A stretch of 64,000 nucleotides of DNA, taken from assembly GCA_032622095.1 (NCBI GenBank), contig CP136069.1:1833462-1897461 (forward strand), in the 5' to 3' direction. Of this stretch, positions 24,131 through 35,160 are shown one piece after another; within the stretch, counting starts at the first letter, position 1, and every line of letters starts with the position of its first letter. This DNA comes from Siphonodentalium dalli (lineage: Eukaryota > Mollusca > Scaphopoda > Gadilida > Siphonodentaliidae). The notes below the pieces were generated by a model. The model did no database searches. It saw nothing but the letters and a program-made list of their open reading frames with translations, and was not told the origin of the DNA. The position numbers and the translations under genes are program-made.

Positions 24131-24399
24131 CAGGACTCGATCCAAAACAGTTTCAACTGCAGTAATGCTCTAAGTAATCAACTCCTTAACCACAGCAGAA
24201 TTATTGGTAACTTTTCAGGATTTAGTCGGAAATATGGCTTGTTGCCATTCATCGGAAAGCTCTCAGAGAGCTTTCCGATGAATGGCAACAAGCCATATTT
24301 CCGACTAAATCCTGAAAAGTTACCCATAATTCTACTGTGTTTAAGGAGTCGATTATACTCGGGGCATTACTGTATTCGATATCTCAAGCTGTTGCATAC
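24131..24399. repeat. Foldback with a perfect 119-bp palindromic core
   Basis: From 24206 to 24324 the sequence is a perfect palindrome with a single central base (A at 24265) and 59-bp arms. Centre: GGAAAGCTCTCAGAGAGC. Imperfect pairing extends outward (CAACTCCTTAACCACAGCAG with CTACTGTGTTTAAGGAGTCG) to about 24131 and 24399. The 106-codon ORF here is a by-product. Confidence 0.95.
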
Positions 24400-25046
24400 C
24401 GAAAAGACTTGGGCTAGTACCTGAACAGTAAACCTGCAATCTGCATGATTCATGAAACAGCTATTGAAACCATGCTGTATATACTCAGAATTACACAATT
24501 TTGTTTATGGGTTTGTTGATATGACACGAGTGCTAGCGCACAATGACGGAATGAACAGCACACCCTAGAGTTCTATCTTTCCTCAATGGCACAAGTGCCG
24601 TATCAACAAATCCATTAATACAAGTGTCTTTCTGTGTTTATTACACATCACCCGTCCTAGAATATATGCATTTAAAAATACAGGGTTACGATGTTTATTA
24701 AGGCACATACAGTGCTTGTTTTGTCATGTGTGATGATTTTTTTTCCTATCGTTTGAACTGGATACTCAAATAACAGAAATTGTTATATATTTTTTTTGCA
24801 ACCGACAGATTTGAGGTAACTCTTTCTATAAATATATTGAAAATCATGTGTCGGGATGTAATTATTTGCAATCAATATATTTTTTGTTGCGTATATAGGT
24901 TTATACAATTTTAAGAGGCAGAACAAGATACAGGTACTTTGTATAGTTTCATTTCGCGAATGTACACAGTATCTTGTTTGGCCACTTGCAATTTTAGAAA
25001 CCCATAACTGTAACGAGAAATTGTTGATTGTATATTTAAAGTTTAA
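24400..25046. other. AT-rich spacer, no gene seen
   Basis: Short ORFs only; T runs near 24735 and 24790. Nothing recognised. Confidence 0.5.
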
Positions 25047-25549
25047 AGGTACGGGAGGCCTTGGCGGTGGGTATGCTGTGAAAATATTTCCACCGGTCAA
25101 AAACCGCCACAAACAGAAAGAATATTAAAATGTAGACAGACTCTTTGTCCGTATACAAATAAGAAATATCGCATAAACAGTATGTTATTGTCATATGTTT
25201 GACCATTCTTATGTAAACAAAAGCATAAAAAGGTACTTTCCTGGTGTTTGTTTATATTATGATGGTAAACATAAAGAGCGTTCATTGTTGCTGAATTTTG
25301 ATATGGAACGAATAAAGAGCATTTATATGATTTGTGTGTGATTAGCCAGTAACACTGTGCTGCCTTCTGTAACACAATCAGGCTCCTGCTTAGGTAAAAT
25401 ATAGTAGGTCTTTATGATAGCATGCTGTTTACGCGATGGTCATGGTATATATGAACAAAACTGTATGTGTTTTAATGTTTTTCTGTTTACGGTGATTGAA
25501 ACAAATTAACAAATATGAATATTTTCGACAACTAAGGCCTCCCGTGCCT
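25047..25549. mobile_element. 503-bp TIR element flanked by TTAA
   Basis: The left end AGGTACGGGAGGCCTT and the complement of the right end AGGCACGGGAGGCCTT match at 15 of 16 positions. TTAA lies directly outside both ends (25043-25046 and 25550-25553), as in TTAA-specific, piggyBac-type elements. It has no coding capacity, so a non-autonomous (MITE-like) copy. Confidence 0.75.
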
Positions 25550-25553
25550 TTAA

Positions 25554-26212
25554 GCCCCCTTATTGTCTCTATTATACATTTAACAATGATATTTACAAAG
25601 AAGTTTTTATATTCAGAATAAATGTCAATTGTATATTTTAAAACACAATTGAAATTATATATTAATTTAAAATTAAATGTTTTTCTTAATTAAGAATTGT
25701 TTTCTAATATATCTTTCCTAATTGGGGAAAATATTCCTAGTTAAGAAAACTTGTTTTCCTTACTTAGATTTATTTTCCTGCTTGAGAAAATCTTATTCTA
25801 GAAAAAATTGGCATCACTTAAGAAAAAATATCTTGACGATATTTCTAACTATAGAAAATATAATTTCTTGTTCTAGATTAATTGTATAGCTTTCTTAAAT
25901 TTCTAGCTATTCTCCCAAGATAATCGCAGTATCTTAAACTTATCTTATTTCAAGAAAAATAAACTTATGTGAGAAAAACAATCTTTCCTACATTAAGAAA
26001 AACAATCTATACTAAGATTTTTTTTACTAGGATTTTCTTACTAAGATTACTGTGTTTTCTTAAAGAAATTTTCTCAGACAAGAAATTTTCCCACCCTTTC
26101 ATTTCTTGATCTAAAAAATATGTTTTTTCTTATTTTTCTAGCTATTCTCCCAAGATAATATCTCATATCAAGATTTTTTTTTTCCTGAATTGAGAAAATA
26201 TTTTTGGCAGTG
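25554..26212. repeat. Right subterminal zone of the CACTG-ended segment
   Basis: Dense TTTTCTTA, AAGAAAA and CTTGTTTCTAG-like words in both orientations, matching the style of 11745-12060. It ends with TTTTTGGCAGTG at 26212. Confidence 0.65.
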
Positions 26213-26883
26213 TGATTTAGCTTAGGTTCGTTTTAAACTAATCGGGGATGATACTTGTACCTATTATACCATTCAGACATATTGGACTCTAGTTATATAG
26301 TATACATTGCGATACTTAGCATACTAATCAACTGACTCGGTAGTCATATGCATACAAATGTATACATATGCATATATATGCGTATAACCAGCATATAATA
26401 CAAATACGTTAACGCCACAGTTGATGGAAATTCTTATCAAAATTCGCCGATAACGACAAATACCCTTACTTATAATACTTATTCTGCATTATTATGCATT
26501 GGGTGAGTATGTGTCGTTATCCGCGGATTATGATCAGTATTTCCAGCAACTGTATTTAACCCGTCGGGAAGTGTGGGCGATACATGTACTTCATTTTGAA
26601 GATTTGTAGTTATGCACATGCAATTATTTCATAATCAACTTTGGGTTATCTACATAATGCATACTCAAAATAAGGTTTGATATCGTATATATACATGTAG
26701 CATATATTATATTTGTGCACGTGTGTGTTAGTATTCACTCGTTAAACACGTCGCTAATGCTTCGATAGAGTGTAATGTATATGCCTTTAGTGTTTATATA
26801 TTCACACCGCCGGTTGTTAGTGTGCAGGGACATATATGTTCATCATAATTGGTGAGAAGTTATATAAAATGACAAACTAAGCA
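26213..26883. other. Spacer, no gene seen
   Basis: Includes a loose hairpin, GATAACGACAAATAC (about 26450) with GTATGTGTCGTTATC (about 26510), and ATATGCATATA-type words. No coding feature recognised. Confidence 0.5.
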
Positions 26884-27069
26884 TCATTCCGATTCCGAAT
26901 CATCACTTGAGTCCAAAGCTTCAATATCCTCGCCAGACTGGGGATCTGCATCGCTAGCTGTCTCAGTCTCCATTCCGTCTTCGGTTTCGCGATCACACAT
27001 GCTACACAAGATCGACAAGAAAACCATAGTCAGAAATGGTAACGCCACCAAGATCATATTATTAGCCAT
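26884..27069 (-). CDS. Small ORF: hydrophobic N-terminus, acidic tail (61 aa)
   Basis: The 61-residue frame begins MANNMILVALPFLTMVFLSI. Residues 5-24 could form one membrane segment or signal anchor. A short Cys-containing stretch (CSMCDRE) follows, then a strongly acidic, Ser-rich tail (EDIEALDSSDDSESE). The start is chosen because the same ATG context and the first about 17 residues recur on the + strand at 49544-49598, with conserved upstream AT-rich sequence. It lies next to and divergent from the Crypton recombinase at 27551, so it may be element-encoded. Family not recognised; it could be a chance ORF inside a repeat. Confidence 0.35.
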   Translation of the reverse strand: MANNMILVALPFLTMVFLSILCSMCDRETEDGMETETASDADPQSGEDIEALDSSDDSESE

Positions 27070-27109
27070 AAATATAAATTATAATATAATTATAATATAA
27101 AATATTATT

Positions 27110-27143
27110 CATTAGTTAGCGCTAATATAGGCGCTAACTAATG
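27110..27143. repeat. Perfect 13-bp-arm hairpin
   Basis: CATTAGTTAGCGC and GCGCTAACTAATG are separated by 8 bp (TAATATAG). It sits upstream of the small ORF and between it and the recombinase. Possible element terminus or regulatory hairpin. Confidence 0.8.
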
Positions 27144-27419
27144 ACTTGTTAAATAACATCTAATAAATATTCATCTTATTCACAACTTTAAGGAGTCCTT
27201 CTGGCACACGAGAATATTTATCGCCGTTTGATTTGCACCAAGTGAACTCGGCGCATATATAAATGATAGAACAGACCTCTACTATGATGATCGTGTCGTT
27301 ATTTGTTTAAGATACGTATCAATTGACATATACGCACCCGTTCCCTCATTAAAATCTATTTATTACACACTTAGTCGTGATTTATAAGGATTTCTCGTTG
27401 AATTAAAAGTGATAATGTC
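27144..27419. other. Intergenic, no feature seen
   Basis: Region upstream of the recombinase promoter-like patch. AT-rich, no array or ORF of interest. Confidence 0.5.
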
Positions 27420-27550
27420 ACACCTGTGAATTACGTCACCGGCGAGAGCACGCGATTTTTGAGAGTTCCCGTAGCCCCGCCCTAAGCCGGAACTATTTTT
27501 GTTTACGTAAACAGGAAGCGCGTGTTTGAGCTGTCATCTGCGCTGTCAAG
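27420..27550 (+). promoter_or_regulatory. Promoter-like patch upstream of the Crypton ORF
   Basis: A GC-rich island in AT-rich surroundings with TTACGTCACCGGCG (CRE-like), AGCCCCGCCCTAAG (Sp1-like), CCGGAA (ETS-like) and the palindrome TTTACGTAAA. It ends just before the first ATG at 27551. No TATA box is obvious. Motif matches only; no expression evidence. Confidence 0.4.
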
Positions 27551-29267
27551 ATGTCTGACAATACAGACATCGATGATTTCACGAGATATTTCATTTTATC
27601 AGAATTTGAAGAGCTTCCACCTCCAAATAGACCACTTGCAAGCAACAGTGATGAAATTACAGAATTATCTGATACAATTATGCCAGTATTGGCCGGCTCG
27701 AACTCTGAAAGTGAAACTGGTACATTTCGACTTCGTACCGAAATTAACAGTCAACAACAAGGTGAATGTGTTTTGAGCTCAGGCGTTAGGCCTGATAGAT
27801 CAGGGAGCCATTTCAGACTTTATTGCTGATCAAGAAAATTTGAACACACGTAAAAAAAAAATGAAAGTGACATGCGTCTGTTTAGTGTATTCTGTTATTT
27901 GAGAATTTCCTCAGTGTTGTCAAAAAAACCAATGGGGACGATTATGAACCTTCGACTATTCGAGGATTTGTGTCCAGTTTGGAGCGTTATTTACTTTCAC
28001 AGCACTATCCCCACACTGTCAATAAGAACCCTCTCTTTCCACACTGTAACAAGGCTGTTGTTGCAAAGATGAAATATCTAAAATCTCTTGGTCGTGGTAA
28101 TAAACCGAATGAATCAGATGAATTGACTGATGAAGACATTGAAAACTTCTTCAAGACAGGTCAGATGGGAATCGACACACCCAACCAGATAGTGAATTTC
28201 CTTCATGTAACATTCTCAATGGTTCTTGGAATGCGCGGTGGCAGAGAACACCGTAGCCTAACATGGGGTGACATAAGCCTTTCTACAGATGAGGATGGTG
28301 ATGAATATTTGGAGCATGTACGTGAGCGGCAAACTAAAACTCGAACAGGCACAGATCCAACAAATATTAGGAAATTGAAACCAAAGGCATGGCACTATAT
28401 GGAAGATATGCAACGCTGTCCAGTACGAGCTTACAAAATATATAGAGACAAAAGAACTCCTGTACACCTGACTCGCCATTCTTCCTTGAGATAAACTATA
28501 CGAAAAATCCCAATCTACCTTGGTTCAAAAATTGTCCTATGGGAGTGAACCATATTTATGGTCTTGTAAAGAAAATGAAATCAAAATGTGATGAAATAAT
28601 GCAGAAAGAAGATACAAGGAAAATAACAAACCACAGAGTACGCAAACATATGATGCAGAAATGTAACGATATGGGACTGCCTGCTAATTGTACTATCCAA
28701 ATAAGTGGACACAGGAATGTAGGCAGTGCAAACAATTACAGTAAGTTGAATGAAAAGCAACAGAAATCAATATCAACTTCTCTAATGTGCCCCCTGGCGT
28801 CAGCCAGTTCTGCGGTTGTTCCGTATCGACATTCAATGGCACCAAAACCAGTATCTCAGAACCATGCTTCTGCATCATGTTCTACTGTTACTAGTATGAA
28901 TCATCAACTTGATCAAGCTCAACATGAAATGAATTATGATTCCACATGTATTTCAACATCATCGGTGTCAACAAATAACCAAAACTTTGAACTGGACACA
29001 AACTTTGTCGCCTCTTCCCAAAAGTCAATGACAGTAACAAAATCAGGCATGGACTCTAACAAGAGAGTCGTGATAAGAGATAACAGGGACTGCACATTCC
29101 ACTTCAATTTCTACGGATCAAACATGACTGAAGTCGAGCAACAAAAGGGACTTGCCAACGATTATGCGGAAGGAGTTATAAATACACCCGTAAAACGAAG
29201 AAGAATATTACCAATTATCGAATCAGATGATGAGGATGACGGCAAATTCCAGTTGAATGAGCTTTGA
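27551..29267 (+). pseudogene. Broken Crypton-type tyrosine recombinase (DUF3504/KIAA1958-like)
   Basis: The product resembles Crypton and Crypton-derived (KIAA1958, ZMYM/QRICH1 C-terminal) tyrosine recombinases, which cut and rejoin DNA through a tyrosine nucleophile. Pieces in order: an acidic N-terminus; an N-terminal core-binding part (DYEPSTIRGFVSSLERYLL, 27930-27995); the first catalytic arginine region GMRGGREHRSLTWGDI (about 28230-28273); the C-terminal box NHRVRKHM (HxxR, about 28630); GHRNVG; and NNYSKL with the candidate nucleophilic Tyr at about 28740. A tail with NCTF-like RDCTFHFNFY follows. Reading frame changes at about 27780-27810, in an A10 run at about 27853, at about 27895 and at about 28463. 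It is therefore a decayed copy, although some breaks could be sequencing errors in homopolymers. Confidence 0.88.
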
Positions 29268-29737
29268 AAATTCCATGTGAACAGTAAGTAATGAACTTTC
29301 ACGTGTTCCTCTCCAAGTGTTTATTTACGATGATTAAATTATATCGTCACTTCGAAATTAAGTTTTCTACTTTTAGAACGATTTCCAAACATTTCCTGTA
29401 TGAACCAACACTATTTACACATACCAAAAGAATCTTGACAACATTCCGTTCCAAGTGTCATGCTTTTTTGATCAGAATAAACACAATTGTGACTGAAAAT
29501 ATCCTGTAATTTCCGAAACTTTAAAAAATGAATTGCGCCGAAGTGAATGAAAATAATAAGGTCAATCAATATCGTTACGTCACAATTATTTAAATTATGT
29601 ATCCATCCGCGTAACAGCACTCGCAACTGAACGTTACGTTGGGGTTCAAAATGGGAGAATCAGCTGATCTGGGCCTATTTTGTCACATCTACTCTTTAAA
29701 ATTAGCAACTTTTAGTCGTTGAAAGTGTATAATAAAC
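29268..29737. other. 3' flank of the recombinase, no gene seen
   Basis: AT-rich, short ORFs only. Possibly 3' UTR and element flank. Confidence 0.5.
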
Positions 29738-29895
29738 AGAATAATCAATTGGTTTCGATGATTACGTGACATAATTCACTCGGGTAGCCGGTCCTATTGG
29801 TAAAACCCTCGTTCGCTCTGCTCACTCGGGTTTTACCAGGCCCGGCTCCCCTCGTGAATTATGTCACGTAATCATCGAAACCAATTGATTATTCT
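29738..29895. repeat. 158-bp foldback element
   Basis: Arms AGAATAATCAATTGGTTTCG, continuing perfectly through ATGATTACGTGACATAATTCAC (about 42 bp), pair with the complement ending at 29895. The inner part pairs imperfectly (GGTAAAACCC with GGGTTTTACC). MITE-like; no clear target duplication. Confidence 0.9.
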
Positions 29896-30530
29896 CTATA
29901 TATATCGCCCATTTCAGGGGACCTCCGTGAATTCGGGGACTTCCGCAAAGTGACCTCCACAAATCGGGACCTGCTGTAAATCGTCGCACCCAATGCAATT
30001 TGTAAACAAATACGACTGACATGCGTTTTAACGAGGTGAGCTTTAATTAAACGAAAGAAGCATTCTACATAAACTATTTGTCATGGACTCAGCCAGTGTG
30101 CCATATATATGTGTCAACTAAGGTCGCTTTGCGTGGTAAAAGTGAAAAGTGAAAGTGGAAAATCCTATTGAAAATGAAAGTAGCCTACAATTTTGGGAAT
30201 TCCGCGGCAGATTGCAGTGAATCTATACTATTGGAAGTGAATGTACAATTCCTGGAATTCTATCAGATATCGCGACTCTACTCGTTTTCGTGATCATAGG
30301 TTATATAGGGCCTATATGACCACGAAAACGAGTCGAGTCGCGATACATCCATCGGTACAAACACATTGTGTATACGAAACAATTTTGACTTGATGACCAG
30401 AAAATAAAAGATAGCGGTTAATCCAAGTCTCCAACAGAACAGACATGCGCGCTCCAATTAAAATTACCCATAATTCACTTCACTACACCAGGGGTTCCTA
30501 ATGGGTTATTACATTATTTTCAGGCTATCA
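29896..30530. other. Spacer with a strong 78-bp hairpin
   Basis: 30268-30345 is an inverted repeat, TATCGCGACTC and ACTCGTTTTCGTG with their complements CACGAAAACGAGT and GAGTCGCGATA, around a loop of about 22 bp. The rest has no recognisable feature. Confidence 0.75.
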
Positions 30531-30539
30531 GATTATTTA

Positions 30540-30815
30540 TATTGTCAAGAACATATTATTACACCGGTGACTTTAAGTTTACAATTTCAGCCTGTCCTGA
30601 CTCTATCGGTATGTTTGAGTTATATTTTCAAGAACATGTTATTTTACGGTGGCGTTAATTTTACAATTTCAGTATTTTTACGTGATTCTATCGGTACGAT
30701 TGAGCAAGGTACAAAAACCTATTCTCCCACAATGTATTCGCTCACTGCTCCACAGATTATCAAAAACTGAAAAACAACTTACACCACCTTGTGGCGTAAT
30801 GACATGTCAGTTGGG
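30540..30815. repeat. Block shared in inverted form with 47430-47620
   Basis: Contains a tandem duplication (TATCGGTA and TTTACAATTTCAG, each twice). In the same order as the complement of 47430-47620 it carries ACACCGGTGAC, GACTCTATCGGTA, TGAAAAAC, CTTACACCAC and TGTGGCGTAAT. Together with the small ORF at 26884 it brackets the recombinase. Confidence 0.65.
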
Positions 30816-30863
30816 AATGCCACCGTCGTCCACGTAGCACTCATATCTGAATTCTAACCATGG

Positions 30864-33800
30864 TCAGTTTGGTCTGGTGCATTCACAAGGGGCATATTCT
30901 GCTAACAAAATTCGCTCTCTGGACATGGAGCAGAAGACTACTTTTGCATGGTGGTAACAACGAAAGATCCATGATTTGACCGTTCTTCTGATAATTCTTC
31001 CAGAATATCTGTTGTCTAGTCTCATCACATGATGTGGGACGATTTTTACCATAGAGTTTGCAAACATAATCTTCCAGAACTGCGACAGTACATGCGTCAG
31101 ATTTGACATCCCACGATGATCCCAGAGAAACAAATGCATTGATATAATTCTCATCTTTGAGCATATTGTTATAGCAAATAGTTTTCCCTTTTTTAAAAAG
31201 GATGACACGTAGTCGTTCCCCGTGAACGCATGCGTGCCAATTAGACCAACCTTCACGTTGCTAGGGAGAGAACAGCTGTTCAGTTTGAAGATGGTTCGAG
31301 CGTTTCCGTAGCCGTTATCCAAATACAAATCACGGCCATTGTCGGCGAAAACACTGATAAGAAAGTCAATGTCGATGTCCCCAGAGGGAGATCGAACAAT
31401 AACGGGTCCCAAGAGCATCCTTCACGTGCAGAGCGATCTTCGTATCAGCTTCCTCGTGATCCGATGCAAGTTGCAATGCCAGCTCAACAGAATCAGTAGT
31501 TATTGCGTAACACTTGTCTCTCAAAGAAAACTGTTTGTCCCAAAACTACTAAATCACTTCGACGTTCTTGCCAAATTTGCAGTAAGATATCAAGAAGCCT
31601 TTCCTTGTTAGACCCATTAGCCATAAATGACGCAAAATTTCTGGGAATTTTACATTTTGGTCCTTTTAATACGTAAGTATCGCTTGATCCCATATTAAGC
31701 CTTTCACCGCCCTTGATTGTTATATCTCTATGTGAATAAGCTACAATGTCCACACGTTCATACCCCGATGGAATACTGGAATTTTTTTTATAGCAAGGTC
31801 TTCGAACGTTTCTGGGATAGCTGAAATAGAGCGAATAGCGGCCATTAAATCCAGTGTATAAGCAGATACATATCTTCTCTCGGGAAGATCTCGGGAATCA
31901 ATTACCTCGCATGACGAACCGACGCACTCGAGAAGGACACTCTTAATCGGTGTTCTCCGTGTCCCGTCTGAATGTGCTAAACGTGGGGGGGACAGGGCCG
32001 AGACAAAAGTACAAGGCCTTGTCCATATCAATTGGACATTTCTTTGTGTTCGAGTAACCGAGAAGTTTTGCGAGTATGTCTCTCTCCAGTACAACTTCTC
32101 GAACTTTAAGCTTATCACTCGACATCAGTTTGAGTTTACTGTTGGCGTTGCTGAAAGAGACTATCTTTGCCCTCTTAATTGGACTAAAAAATCCCTGGCC
32201 GCTGACACATCGATCCAAGAATTCCTTCGCTCGGTCATTCCCGTTGACAACACATCGCGTAATCTGCTCCCCGATTTCAACTGTCACTGGTGCCCCTGAA
32301 GATATATTGTATAACCGTTTCTCGTCCAGCTCGCTATTGAACGGGTTAATCAGATCCTGACTAATCGACTTTAATACTTCTTGAACCTTTTTTTTTCAGA
32401 GCGCTTCATGCTACTTACCCTGCAAGATTTATGGGAATCCTCTGTCGATTTTTGAAGTCCAATTATCTCATACAACATGCTCTTAAACTTCGCCATCTGC
32501 GGCCTGTTTAGCGCCCATTTTTCATAGGCGATTTGATTCCAGGCGAATGTCTTAATCCCACCAGGCACCTTAGCATGTCTGTTGAATGTTCGATAGCCGG
32601 CTGGATCAGTTGCCACTCGACCTCCAGCCAGAGTACTACGACGAACCGATAATCCTTTCTCGTCAAGATCATGATTACCTCTTGCTGCCATTTGCTCGAG
32701 TTGACGAACATAGAATGTTCCATTTCGAGTATAGTTCACCTTATTAAGGCAAAGAACGTGGGCAAGGAAAGTTTCCATGCGTACAAACGTGCAATGAAAA
32801 CGTTCTCCTTTATCGATCTGTGAAGTATGTGTTGCACTTCCATTACGTCTAAGTGGAGCATCCAGAATTTTGCTGTCAAGCCGCAGTCTCATATCCTGAC
32901 CCGTTCGCGGAATTTCTCATAGACTTCAGCAAACAGTTTGATTTCAGGATCATCGGTAAGAATCTGATTATCTATCTGATAAGGATTTGAGTCTGTCATA
33001 TGCTTTAAGACTTTGGGGATGGCGGTATCCTGGCAGACTTCTGTAAATCTTTGGTACAGAAGACGTTCCAACATTTCGGCAAAGTGTTCATGCACATGCC
33101 AAGCACGATTGTAATGATTCCTTTCATAATCCCACTTATACTGCCAGTTGCACACAAACCGGACTGGAAGATGATATCTTCAAAGCCACCATCCTGTAAT
33201 AATTTTCCAAGCACAGCAAAATGCTCTTGCATTAGGTGAAAATCCCCCAGATGCACTATAACGTTATTGAAATGATGGGGTAATTCCAAATTGTTTGGTA
33301 TACTTTCGCGGCAGCCCCGACATCTAGTGTTATATGGACTTTCCTCATATTCATCTGTTTGGCAAGCGATTTGATCTGCTTCAGGAACTCTAATATGGTG
33401 GCATAGTCGGTAATAGGGTGGTGTATTGGAGGTAAATATGTTATTACAGTCTTTTCCTCACATTCAGATGGTGTAGAGATGAGAGACTGCCATCCCCCAT
33501 AAATAGGGACTATCTGCTCACTCATGTGTGGCTGGCGACTCATTTTACAGACCATAAGATTTTTCCTCGATATCTAAATGGATGATTGCGGTATTTGGAA
33601 ACATGACACCATAGGCGGTGGTTCACATTTTGAGTTTATACTCCTGTGCTCCAAAACTTGAGGCATACTTGAAACGTCCAACGATCTCCGTTTCGATTTT
33701 GTTACTTGAACAGATGTCTCCGATTGTTCCTGGTAAGCAACAGCATATGTACTATGTATGGTGCCATCACCGGTAGGCGTTTCCAGGTTATAGTCAAAAT

Positions 33801-35160
33801 TGTCTACCGAAAAGTAGGTAAGAACGATGGACGAATTAAACTTTGGTTGTAATGGTAGGAACCGTTGCTGTCGCAGATGAATCAAGGATTGTTCAACTAG
33901 AGCACTTTCCTTGATTTCGCACACCATGTCGTAGCTGACAGAATGTCCCAGCTTTGACAGCATATGCACCGGGTTTTTCTGGCCAGTAATGTTATGAATT
34001 ACTAATCCGAGAAGGATATGTTTTGTACATAGGAATTTCCATTGAGACACACCATGAACGATATCTTGTGCAAGTGATTTTGCAACAAAATGCTATTTTT
34101 CACTGATTGGATGTTTGGGAGACTTAAGTACTCTGACGAAGAATGACACGATATTTCCGGAGATTCTCGCGCAGAATCGGAGAGTGACTTCTCTGATGGG
34201 AGCCATGGTAAGTCCGGCGTCTCTTCTATGAAATCGAAGGCAAGTCGTCTCATAACTTCATATGCTTTCACCATGACCGCATCATCACACAGAACCATGA
34301 CATCATTGGACGAGAACGTCAGCGATTTGTGGTTTATTTTGCTCAACAGATGCGAACATAATTTTTCCACCATATGTTTGCTCGAGACATTTTTTTTAGC
34401 TTATGACGATATCGCCTTCACCAACACCCGCACCATATAACTCGTTCAGGACATTCATCGAGATGCTCCGGCTTTGACGCAGGACGTGATCATCAATGAA
34501 CTTGCACACATACCCGTACTTGTCACAACCACTCAATCCATCTGGTTCGTCGCCATCATCGACATTTACTTCGTCATCCGATGAATCCTCTTTGTACAAT
34601 ATCCGCGTGTAATTTCTGTAACACACATCGTGCTTGTTGAACTCTCGGGCTATCAAGTCCTCTCCGCGTATTTTTGCGATCATGTATTGGTCATCGTGAC
34701 AAGCTGTGGCCCGTTTAAAAGTATTTTCCGCAATATTGGTAGTAATTGCAGTTGGAAATCGTTTAACGTGATTATAGGTTATTTCGAACTTTCCACATAT
34801 TCCTCACTCTTTTGGAAATAGGTTACCACACGATACAAATTGTTTTCCACGTAGAGTATAACCTTTCGATGTCGAGGATGAGTTCATTGCTCCCAAGTTC
34901 CTCGTATGCATTAACTTTTTGTAGCGTGCGACATGATACCCTTGTTTAGCAGATACATAGCCTCCGTCAGGTATTGCATCACACTGAATCGTATGATTCT
35001 TCCTGTCGCCTTGATTCTGAAGTTCTGATTTGCGTTGAATAAGCTTCTTGTAACTTTCATCATTGAGTGGAGTTAGTCTTGCTCCACAAGTATTCAATTA
35101 TGGATAATGAATCACACAAGCTAGGGTGACATCAAGCTTTCTTTTCTCTGCCTTGGGCAT
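30864..35160 (-). pseudogene. Large decayed minus-strand gene, unrecognised family, PIN/XPG-like C-terminal motif
   Basis: A 4.3-kb coding-like stretch on the minus strand in consecutive ORF pieces covering all three frames. It opens at ATG 35160 (MPKAEKRKLDVTLACVIH), hits a stop after about 20 codons, then continues TCGARLTPLNDESYKKLI. Later pieces carry EFNKHDVCYRNYTRILY, GLVIHNITGQKNPVHMLSKL, YFSVDNFDYNLETPTGDGTI, HVTLDVGAAAKVYQ, GDFHLMQEHFAVLGKLLQDG, FQSGLCATGSISG and NRAWHVHEHFAEMLERLL. Near the end come SPSGDIDIDFLI and GTHAFTGNDYVSSFLKKGK, resembling the acidic and GCD-like motifs of PIN/XPG-type nucleases, then LPPCKSSLLLHVQRANF. The layout resembles a high-copy, unnamed protein family I associate with cnidarian and mollusc genomes. 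At least nine frame changes and one stop make it a pseudogene. Function not assigned. Confidence 0.75.

Larger units (their letters stand above)
11741..26212. mobile_element. 14.5-kb segment with CACTG...CAGTG ends (CACTA/EnSpm-like, tentative)
   Basis: The left end CACTGCCAAAAATAATTTCT at 11741 has its inverted counterpart ending TTTTTGGCAGTG at 26212. A TG dinucleotide abuts each end as a possible 2-bp target duplication. Both ends are followed inward by 300-500 bp dominated by TTTCTTGTTTCAAGA- and AAGAAAA-type words (11745-12060 and 25680-26205), like the subterminal repeats of CACTA elements. No transposase is recognisable inside, so this could be one non-autonomous element or two separate elements in opposite orientation. 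Confidence 0.5.

Noticed and set aside
24104-24424. 106-codon ORF over the palindrome
   Set aside because: It reads through a perfect inverted repeat, so it encodes the arm and its complement; not a gene.
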